Below, one piece after another: positions 57,349-64,000 of a DNA stretch of 64,000 bases. The stretch is from Lysinibacillus sp. FJAT-14745. GTDB lineage: Bacteria; Bacillota; Bacilli; Bacillales_A; Planococcaceae. The position numbers and the translations under genes were made by a program. The DNA is taken from positions 172,421 to 236,420 of the forward strand of contig NZ_LITM01000005.1 in assembly GCF_001275675.1 (NCBI RefSeq), given 5' to 3'. Within the stretch, counting starts at the first letter, position 1. Each line of letters opens with the position of its first letter. Under the pieces are notes generated by a model that searched no databases, was not told the DNA's origin, and was given only the letters and a program-made list of their open reading frames with translations.

Positions 57349-58746
57349 TTACAATATAAACTGTGACAAATCTTTGTTTTTTACTATACCCGCAAGCTTT
57401 TTATCTACATATGAAGCATTGATCGGTATATTTGCAGGTGCAATTTCTGCAGCTTCAAACGATAATTCTTCTAATAAACGTTCTAAAATTGTGTGCAAAC
57501 GACGAGCTCCAATATTATCAGTCTCCTGATTAACCTCGGTTGCAATTTCTGCAATTCGCTCAATCGCGTCTTCTGTAAAGTTTATTTCCACGCCTTCTGT
57601 TTCTAATAATGCCTTGTATTGCAAAATAAGTGATTGATCTGGCTCTTTCAAAATACGTACAAAATCTTGTTTCGTTAATTTTTCAAGCTCTACTCGAATC
57701 GGGAATCGACCTTGCAATTCAGGAATTAAATCTGACGGCTTTGACATATGAAATGCTCCCGCAGCAACGAAAAGCATAAAGTCTGTTTTTACTGCACCGT
57801 ACTTCGTCGTTACAGTAGAACCTTCAACAATTGGCAGAATATCGCGTTGTACGCCCTCACGTGATACATTCGCAGAAGAGTTACCTTCCTTACTAGCGAT
57901 TTTATCAATTTCATCAATAAAAATAATGCCTGACTGTTCAGCTCTTGAAATGGCTTCTTGTGCAACTTCATCTGCATCTATGAGCTTATTCGCTTCCTCG
58001 ATTGTTAAAATACGGCGCGCGTCTTTCACTTGTACACGGCGTTTCTTATGCTTTTTAGGCATCAAATTAGATAGCATATCCTGCATGCCACTGTTTGAAG
58101 ACATATCCATGCCCGTTCCTTGTAACGCATCAAAAATAGAAGGATTTTGTTCCGTCACTTCAACTGTAACCCATTCATTTTCTAATTTACCATTACGTAA
58201 ATCGATAGCGATTTGCGCACGTTTAGAGCGTACTTCAGTTTCTTCAGAGGAATCGTCATTGGCTTGCTGTTCTTTCCCACCAAATAACATTTCAAATGGA
58301 TTTTGCATGGACTGTTTTTTTCGTAAGGAAGGAACCAATAACTTAACAATTGCTTCGTTTGCTAATTCTTCTGCTTGGTCCTTCACAGACTCCATCATTT
58401 CTTCTTTTACAAGACGATGTGAAGCTTCTACTACATCACGTACCATTGATTCTACGTCGCGTCCAACGTACCCTACTTCTGTAAACTTCGTTGCTTCTAC
58501 TTTTACAAATGGTGCATTTGTTAGCTTTGCAATTCTTCGAGCAATTTCTGTTTTCCCTACACCTGTTGGTCCAATCATCAAAATATTCTTCGGAATTACT
58601 TCAGCCTTCATCTCATCACTTAACAGTGAGCGACGATATCGATTACGTAGCGCAATAGCTACCGCTCGTTTCGCTTCATTTTGTCCAACGATATAACGGT
58701 CCAAATGCTCAGTAATTTGTCTTGGCGTTAAATTATTCTTTGTCAT
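57349..58746 (-). CDS. hslU: HslU (ClpY) protease ATPase subunit
   Basis: An AAA+ unfoldase that feeds substrates to HslV. Walker [15 protein letters not shown], pore loop region [12 protein letters not shown], an inserted I domain (about 110-240), Walker [13 protein letters not shown], and C-terminal [14 protein letters not shown], the tail that docks into HslV. 465 residues. The ATG overlaps the hslV stop by one base (TAATG), with GGAGG ten bases upstream. Confidence 0.98.
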   Translation of the reverse strand: MTKNNLTPRQITEHLDRYIVGQNEAKRAVAIALRNRYRRSLLSDEMKAEVIPKNILMIGPTGVGKTEIARRIAKLTNAPFVKVEATKFTEVGYVGRDVESMVRDVVEASHRLVKEEMMESVKDQAEELANEAIVKLLVPSLRKKQSMQNPFEMLFGGKEQQANDDSSEETEVRSKRAQIAIDLRNGKLENEWVTVEVTEQNPSIFDALQGTGMDMSSNSGMQDMLSNLMPKKHKKRRVQVKDARRILTIEEANKLIDADEVAQEAISRAEQSGIIFIDEIDKIASKEGNSSANVSREGVQRDILPIVEGSTVTTKYGAVKTDFMLFVAAGAFHMSKPSDLIPELQGRFPIRVELEKLTKQDFVRILKEPDQSLILQYKALLETEGVEINFTEDAIERIAEIATEVNQETDNIGARRLHTILERLLEELSFEAAEIAPANIPINASYVDKKLAGIVKNKDLSQFIL

Positions 58747-59291
58747 TAGATAAGCGCCTCCACGATAATATTATGATTCGTAAACACACAAATTTCAGCA
58801 GCGGTTTCTAATGCTGCCTCTGCAATTTCACGTGCAGACATTGTATCACCCGCATATTTTTTCAGAGCACGACCTGCTGATAATGCATAATTACCCCCCG
58901 AACCAATTGCCAAAACTCCATCATCCGGTTCAATCACTTCTCCAGTTCCTGAAACTAGAAGGAGTGTACTTTTATCCATTACAAGTAGCATGGCCTCTAA
59001 TTGACGTAGCATTTTATCACCGCGCCATTGCTTAGCAACTTCTACCGCTGCACGTTGTAAGTTACCATTGTATTCATTTAACTTTCCTTCAAACATTTCA
59101 AAAAGTGTAAAAGCATCGGCAACCGATCCGGCAAATCCGGCAAGCACCTGCCCATTAAACAGACGTCTGACCTTCCTTGCTGTACCCTTCATTACAACCG
59201 CATTCCCTAGGGTTACTTGACCATCACCTGCCATAGCGCAACCTCCATTATGATGAACTGCAAATATCGTTGTCGCATGAATTTGTCCCAT
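58746..59291 (-). CDS. hslV: HslV (ClpQ) protease subunit
   Basis: The peptidase chamber of HslUV. It begins [17 protein letters not shown], with the conserved TT pair at residues 7-8, and contains [24 protein letters not shown] and [15 protein letters not shown]. 181 residues. As in B. subtilis there is a short extension before the threonines, but the residue after Met is Gly, not the catalytic Ser reported for B. subtilis CodW. The ATG follows AAGGAGGAAGG. Confidence 0.97.
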   Translation of the reverse strand: MGQIHATTIFAVHHNGGCAMAGDGQVTLGNAVVMKGTARKVRRLFNGQVLAGFAGSVADAFTLFEMFEGKLNEYNGNLQRAAVEVAKQWRGDKMLRQLEAMLLVMDKSTLLLVSGTGEVIEPDDGVLAIGSGGNYALSAGRALKKYAGDTMSAREIAEAALETAAEICVFTNHNIIVEALI

Positions 59292-59311
59292 TTGCCTTCC
59301 TCCTTAGCTTA

Positions 59312-60211
59312 TTATGCCCTTGGATGAGCATTCATATATGTTTGACGAAGATGCTCTTTTGTTACATGTGTGTAAACTTGTGTAGAAGTTAAATGAGCGT
59401 GGCCTAATAACTCCTGCACCGTACGTAAATCTGCGCCATTATTCAATAAATGTGTAGCAAAAGTATGGCGAAGCATATGTGGATATATTTTCGTATGGAG
59501 CGAGGCCTTGTCAATCATTTCAGTTAAAATATGACGTACACCTCGAGGAGTAAGTTCCCCACCGCGCATGTTGACAAACAATTGCTGATGACTTGTGTTT
59601 TTCATCAATCGTGGACGAGCTTGCTCTATGTAATCCTGCATAGCTAAACTCGCAAATTGTCCGAATGGAATAATACGTTCTTTCCGCCCTTTTCCCATTA
59701 CCCTAATAATCGAATAATGGAAATCAACATCTTCTACTTGAATTGAGGTAAGCTCACTTACACGAATACCTGTCGCATATAACAGCTCTAATATAGCCAT
59801 ATTTCTTAATGATTTCAAATCATCGCCAACATTCGCATCAAATAGCTGCTTCAATTCTTCTTCGTAGAAAAAACTTGGTAAGCGCGATTCTTTTTTGGGG
59901 TGATAAAGTGATCGAAATGCCCCATCATCTAATCCGTACTGTCTATTCAGAAAGCGAAAGAAAGAGCGTATTGAGGAGATTTTCCTTGATACAGATGACC
60001 TTGCTCTCTTTTCATCGTACAACTTTGTTACATAAAGACGTGCATGTATATACTCAACACTAGCTAAATCATTTACACCTTCCGCTTGCAAAAACGCTAA
60101 AAAATCTAGCAGGTCCGATTCATATTCTCGCACTGTATGAACAGAGAAGTTTTTTTCAATTTGAATATAAAGCATAAACTGCTCAAGTGCATCTTGGGAC
60201 GAAACTAACAT
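59312..60211 (-). CDS. xerC: Tyrosine recombinase XerC (CodV)
   Basis: Resolves chromosome dimers at dif with its partner. N-terminal SAM-like core-binding domain (about 5-90), then the catalytic domain with Arg in LLYATGIRVSEL, the H-x-x-R pair in HMLRHTFATHLL, His in LLGHAHLTSTQ and nucleophile Tyr in VYTHVTKEHL. I chose the ATG of MLVSSQDALEQF, with GGTGGTGA upstream (299 residues). It is the first gene of the hslVU-codY operon, as codV is in B. subtilis. Confidence 0.96.
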   Translation of the reverse strand: MLVSSQDALEQFMLYIQIEKNFSVHTVREYESDLLDFLAFLQAEGVNDLASVEYIHARLYVTKLYDEKRARSSVSRKISSIRSFFRFLNRQYGLDDGAFRSLYHPKKESRLPSFFYEEELKQLFDANVGDDLKSLRNMAILELLYATGIRVSELTSIQVEDVDFHYSIIRVMGKGRKERIIPFGQFASLAMQDYIEQARPRLMKNTSHQQLFVNMRGGELTPRGVRHILTEMIDKASLHTKIYPHMLRHTFATHLLNNGADLRTVQELLGHAHLTSTQVYTHVTKEHLRQTYMNAHPRA

Positions 60212-60477
60212 TAAAAGATTCACCACCAAATGATAATTAATAACCTTCTCAAATTACGGCTGATGAGCCAAAATTACTTACACTCGCCAATAAAAGGATG
60301 CGCATTTTCTTTTATCCTCTTTAGTGTGTCACTTTGGGTATCGTTAATGTAGATAAACATACATATTGACACTATACCTATCTTCATCATATGGCAAGTG
60401 AAAATGTTTATATTTTGAGAAAATCTCCATACAAAATAATAAAATACGTGTAAATTAGCATTTTGCCTACAAAAAAG
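60212..60477 (-). other. trmFO-xerC gap
   Basis: AT-rich, no ORF. A possible TTGCCA...TATAGT pair has only 15 bases between the boxes, so no promoter is called with confidence. Together with the terminator it makes the 310-base space upstream of xerC. Confidence 0.4.
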
Positions 60478-60517
60478 AAAAAGCCTCTAAGAGTATATCA
60501 ACTTTTAGAGGCTTTTT
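60478..60517 (-). terminator. Strong intrinsic terminator after trmFO
   Basis: AAAAAGCCTCTAA/TTAGAGGCTTTTT (60478-60490, 60505-60517) with a 14-base loop and a T tract on the minus strand. It lies four bases beyond the trmFO stop. Confidence 0.92.
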
Positions 60518-60521
60518 GCAA

Positions 60522-61835
60522 TCAAATTGTTTGTGAATTCACAAAATTACGAATTGTGTTTATTGCGCGTGTAGCATGCATCTCTGCACGCTCTGGTTTC
60601 GAACGACGTCCTGGTGGTAGTTCAGGGAAAATTCCGAAGTTAACGTTCATTGGCTGGAAGTTTTTCGATTGTGCTTCTGTTATATAACGCGCCATACTTC
60701 CTAAAGCCGTTTCGAATGGGAAGATAAGTTGTTCTTGTCCTAATGCTAATCGAGCCGCATTAATACCAGCAATTAATCCACTACCAGCTGATTCAACATA
60801 TCCTTCGACACCTGTCATTTGACCAGCAAAGAAAATATTTTTTCGCTCGCGAAGCTGATAAGTTTTCTCTAGAACTTTCGGCGAATTAATGAACGTGTTT
60901 CTATGCATTACTCCATAACGAACGATTTCAACATTCTCTAATCCCGGAATTAATTGCAATACTTCTTTCTGTGGTCCCCATTTTAAATGTGTTTGGAAGC
61001 CAACGATATTGTAAAGAGTTCCTGCTGCATCATCTTGTCGTAATTGGACAACAGCATAGGGTCGTTTCCCTGTTTTTGGATCCTCTAGACCTACTGGCTT
61101 CATCGGTCCAAATAACATTGTTTTCTCTCCGCGAGCAGCCATTACTTCGATTGGCATACAACCTTCAAAGTAAATTTCCTTTTCAAATTCTTTTAATGGC
61201 ACAACCTCTGCTTCGATTAACGCTTGACGGAAACGATCAAATTCTTCCTTTGTCATAGGACAGTTTAAATAAGCTGCTTCCCCTTTATCATAACGAGATT
61301 TTAAATAAACCTTTTCCATATCGATGCTATCTTTTTCAATAATTGGTGCTGCTGCATCATAGAAATATAGATAATCTAAACCTGTTAAGCCTTGAATTTT
61401 TTCAGCTAAATCTTTCGATGTTAGTGGTCCTGTGGCAATAACAGTAATACCTTCTGGAATTTCAGTGACTTCTTCATGAATTACTTCCACAAGAGGATGG
61501 TTTTTCACTGCGTCTGTCACATAGCCCGCAAACTCATGACGATCCACTGCTAATGCACCACCTGCTGGTACTGAACATGCATCTGCTGCCTTCATAATAA
61601 CAGAATCTAACATACGCATTTCTTCTTTAATCACACCTACGGCATTTGTTAATCCATTTGCACGTAGTGAGTTCGAACAAACAAGCTCTGCAAATTTATC
61701 AGTATGGTGAGCTGGTGTTTGCTTTACCGGACGCATTTCATAAAGTCTAACTTTCACACCACGTTGAGCAATTTGCCAAGCAGCCTCACTGCCTGCAAGT
61801 CCTGCGCCTATTACATTTACTACTTGTTCAGTCAT
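60522..61835 (-). CDS. trmFO: tRNA (uracil-54) methyltransferase TrmFO, folate/FAD dependent
   Basis: Methylates U54 in the tRNA T-loop using methylenetetrahydrofolate. N-terminal FAD site ([19 protein letters not shown]), conserved [18 protein letters not shown] and [20 protein letters not shown]. 437 residues. The ATG is preceded by a weak AAGATGGTAAG. It lies between topA and xerC, the usual gid position. Confidence 0.97.
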   Translation of the reverse strand: MTEQVVNVIGAGLAGSEAAWQIAQRGVKVRLYEMRPVKQTPAHHTDKFAELVCSNSLRANGLTNAVGVIKEEMRMLDSVIMKAADACSVPAGGALAVDRHEFAGYVTDAVKNHPLVEVIHEEVTEIPEGITVIATGPLTSKDLAEKIQGLTGLDYLYFYDAAAPIIEKDSIDMEKVYLKSRYDKGEAAYLNCPMTKEEFDRFRQALIEAEVVPLKEFEKEIYFEGCMPIEVMAARGEKTMLFGPMKPVGLEDPKTGKRPYAVVQLRQDDAAGTLYNIVGFQTHLKWGPQKEVLQLIPGLENVEIVRYGVMHRNTFINSPKVLEKTYQLRERKNIFFAGQMTGVEGYVESAGSGLIAGINAARLALGQEQLIFPFETALGSMARYITEAQSKNFQPMNVNFGIFPELPPGRRSKPERAEMHATRAINTIRNFVNSQTI

Positions 61836-61853
61836 GTACTTACCATCTTTCTA

Positions 61854-63932
61854 TCATTGAGTAGGTGTCTCTTCATAGTCACATTTCGTACACTGAATTT
61901 GCACACCTTTTTTAATTTTTTTCTCTACTAATAATGCACTACATTTCGGACATGGTCTACTAATTGGCTTATCCCAAGAAACAAATTCACACTCAGGATA
62001 CTGATTGCAACCATAGAATAAACGCTTTGTTTTACTCTTTCGTTCTACAATTTCGCCTGTTTCACAAGAAGGACATTTTACGCCAATAGGTTTCATAATA
62101 GCTTTTGTATTGCGGCAATCTGGGAAGTTTGAACAAGCCATAAATTTCCCATATCGTCCAAGCTTAAAGACCATTGGAGATCCACAAAGCTCACAATCCT
62201 CGCCAGCAGGTTCATCTTTTATAACAACCTTTTCCATAGCCTCATCTGCATATTTTACATGGACCTCAAAATCCTTATAAAACTCATGTACAACTTCTTT
62301 CCACTGACGACCACCTTCTTCAATATCATCCAAATCTTGCTCCATTTGTGCTGTGAATTCGATATTTATGATATCAGGGAAAAACTCTAGTACGAGTTGG
62401 TGCACGATTTCTCCTAGCTCTGTCGGCATAAATCGCTTTGCATCTAATACGACATAGCCACGGCGCTGAATTGTATCGAGGGTCGGTGCATATGTGGACG
62501 GGCGCCCTATACCTAACTCTTCCATTGTTTTTACAAGACGTGCCTCTGAATAACGTGGTGGTGGCTGTGTAAAATGTTGCTTTGGCTCAATTTCAAGAGA
62601 TTTTACTTGATCGCCAACTTCCATTTCAGGTAGAAGCTTGGTTGTTTCTTCTGTTTGATCATCTGTTCCCTCAATATATAGCTTCATAAAGCCCGCAAAT
62701 TTAACTTGTGAGCCATTTGCACGGAATAAAACATCACCATTTTGTAGATCAACAGCAACTGTATCAAGTACAGCCGGCGCCATCTGACTCGCGATAAAGC
62801 GCTCCCAAATTAAACGATATAAGCGCAATTGGTCGCGACTAAGCACTGCTTTTAATTCATCTGGAGTTCGCATCGTACTAGTTGGACGAATGGCCTCATG
62901 GGCATCTTGTGCATTCGATGCTTTTTTTGCCTGCTTCGGCTCTGTGGAGATGAATTCTTTGCCGTATTTAGATTCAATGTAGGCAATTGCCTCTGTTTTT
63001 GCTGTATCTGAAATACGTGTTGAATCGGTACGCATATACGTGATTAAACCGACTGTCCCCTCTTTTTTACCAATATCAATACCTTCATATAATTGTTGCG
63101 CAAGCATCATCGTTTTCTTAGCACGGAAATTTAACTTACGTGCGGCTTCTTGCTGTAAAGAAGATGTTGTAAAAGCAGGTGCTGCATTTCGTTTACGTTC
63201 TTTTTTAGATACATTGACTACTTCAAAACTTGTACCTTTAACATTTTTTAAAATAGATTTTACTTGTTCTTCATTTGTTAATTTAATTTTTTCTTTGCCA
63301 TTACCATAATAGAGCGCATCGAACGTTTTCTTACCTTTTTCAAAAGAACCTTCGATTGTCCAATATTCTTCCGGTTGGAAGTTTTTAATTTCATTTTCAC
63401 GATCAATAATCATGCGTAGTGCTACAGATTGAACTCGTCCTGCTGATAATCCCTTTTTAACCTTTTTCCAAAGAATCGGACTAATGTTATAACCAACAAG
63501 TCTGTCCAATATACGACGTGTTTGCTGTGCATCTACTAAATCCATATTAATAGGACGTGGATTTTTAAAGGATTCTACAATCGCATCTTTTGTAATTTCA
63601 TTAAAAACGACACGACAATCTGAATGAATATCAATATTTAACGCAGTCGCAAGGTGCCAAGCAATCGCTTCTCCCTCGCGGTCTGGATCGGCCGCTAGAA
63701 AGACTTTCTTCACTTTTTTAGCCGCAGACTTTAAGTCCTGCAAAACAGGACCTTTACCACGAATAGTAATATATTTAGGTTCATAATTATTTTCAGGACT
63801 AACGCCCATTTGGCTACGTGGTAAATCACGAACATGCCCGATAGACGCCTTCACTTTATATTTTTTCCCTAAATATCGTTCAATTGTTTTTGCTTTTGCT
63901 GGTGATTCTACAATCACTAAATAATCCGCCAT
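61854..63932 (-). CDS. topA: DNA topoisomerase I
   Basis: A type IA enzyme that relaxes negative supercoils. N-terminal Toprim domain ([17 protein letters not shown], then [13 protein letters not shown]), active-site Tyr in [14 protein letters not shown], and three C-terminal Cys4 zinc ribbons ([36 protein letters not shown]). 692 residues matches B. subtilis. The ATG follows AAGGGGGAG. No promoter was fixed in the 68 bases upstream that are visible. dprA would be expected just outside the window. Confidence 0.98.
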   Translation of the reverse strand: MADYLVIVESPAKAKTIERYLGKKYKVKASIGHVRDLPRSQMGVSPENNYEPKYITIRGKGPVLQDLKSAAKKVKKVFLAADPDREGEAIAWHLATALNIDIHSDCRVVFNEITKDAIVESFKNPRPINMDLVDAQQTRRILDRLVGYNISPILWKKVKKGLSAGRVQSVALRMIIDRENEIKNFQPEEYWTIEGSFEKGKKTFDALYYGNGKEKIKLTNEEQVKSILKNVKGTSFEVVNVSKKERKRNAAPAFTTSSLQQEAARKLNFRAKKTMMLAQQLYEGIDIGKKEGTVGLITYMRTDSTRISDTAKTEAIAYIESKYGKEFISTEPKQAKKASNAQDAHEAIRPTSTMRTPDELKAVLSRDQLRLYRLIWERFIASQMAPAVLDTVAVDLQNGDVLFRANGSQVKFAGFMKLYIEGTDDQTEETTKLLPEMEVGDQVKSLEIEPKQHFTQPPPRYSEARLVKTMEELGIGRPSTYAPTLDTIQRRGYVVLDAKRFMPTELGEIVHQLVLEFFPDIINIEFTAQMEQDLDDIEEGGRQWKEVVHEFYKDFEVHVKYADEAMEKVVIKDEPAGEDCELCGSPMVFKLGRYGKFMACSNFPDCRNTKAIMKPIGVKCPSCETGEIVERKSKTKRLFYGCNQYPECEFVSWDKPISRPCPKCSALLVEKKIKKGVQIQCTKCDYEETPTQ

Positions 63933-64000
63933 CTATGTCTCCCCCTTAGCGAGGTCTATTGCTAATTTTTTAAGTTACCTGTTGCAAAATGTATAACAGA

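Noticed and set aside
57926-58696. 256-residue plus-strand ORF opposite hslU
   Set aside because: It is an antisense shadow of the well-conserved hslU; Ser/Thr-rich composition and no Shine-Dalgarno.

Overview
The window is a low-GC Gram-positive chromosome segment from a motile, Bacillus-like organism. Gene order matches the Bacillus subtilis topA-to-ribC interval almost gene for gene. Protein sequences and the recurring structured intergenic repeats suggest Lysinibacillus or a close relative (Planococcaceae/Bacillaceae); that genus call is inference. Every supported gene is on the minus strand, so transcription runs from high to low coordinates. No tRNA, rRNA, CRISPR array or prophage was seen.

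In transcription order: (1) topA, trmFO, xerC, hslV, hslU, codY (63.9-56.5 kb), a chromosome-maintenance, proteolysis and nutrient-sensing cluster. (2) A gap of about 1 kb, then the fla/che operon (55.5-28.1 kb): flgB-flgC-fliE-fliF-fliG-fliH-fliI-fliJ-motE-like-fliK-flgD-small flagellar ORF-flgE-swrD-fliL-fliM-fliY-cheY-fliO-fliP-fliQ-fliR-flhB-flhA-flhF-flhG-cheB-cheA-cheW-cheC-cheD-membrane ORF. It encodes the basal body, C-ring, type III export apparatus, hook and most of the CheC/CheD-type adaptation system. (3) sigD, a small unknown ORF and swrB, set off from che by a terminator and an extended -10 promoter. (4) Core genes: rpsB, tsf, pyrH, frr (translation and UMP), uppS, cdsA, dxr, rseP (isoprenoid and lipid synthesis, regulated proteolysis), proS and polC. 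(5) The rimP-nusA-ylxR-ylxQ-infB-ylxP-rbfA operon, then truB and ribF.

The most striking feature is a complete 2662-nt group II intron, with its own reverse transcriptase/HNH protein, inside polC, the essential replicative polymerase gene. It lies one base into the codon after the catalytic PDIDL motif. Removing exactly 9648-12309 restores an uninterrupted 1443-residue PolC, so replication in this strain should depend on splicing.

The second theme is a family of structured intergenic repeats, absent from the gene list, that recur in at least nine places: beside polC, rimP, proS, rseP, cdsA, uppS, pyrH, inside the fla operon between fliE and fliF, and at the 3' end of ribF. Four copies share three nested or adjacent stems whose arms differ in sequence but stay complementary. 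That covariation indicates selection on RNA or ssDNA structure. Other notable points are a near-perfect tandem duplication of a 112-residue block in CheA, a GC-rich hairpin between the Shine-Dalgarno and start codon of swrD, a two-hairpin leader before rimP-nusA that resembles NusA-sensitive attenuators, CodY-box-like sites upstream of flgB, and a 13-unit ATT microsatellite in infB.
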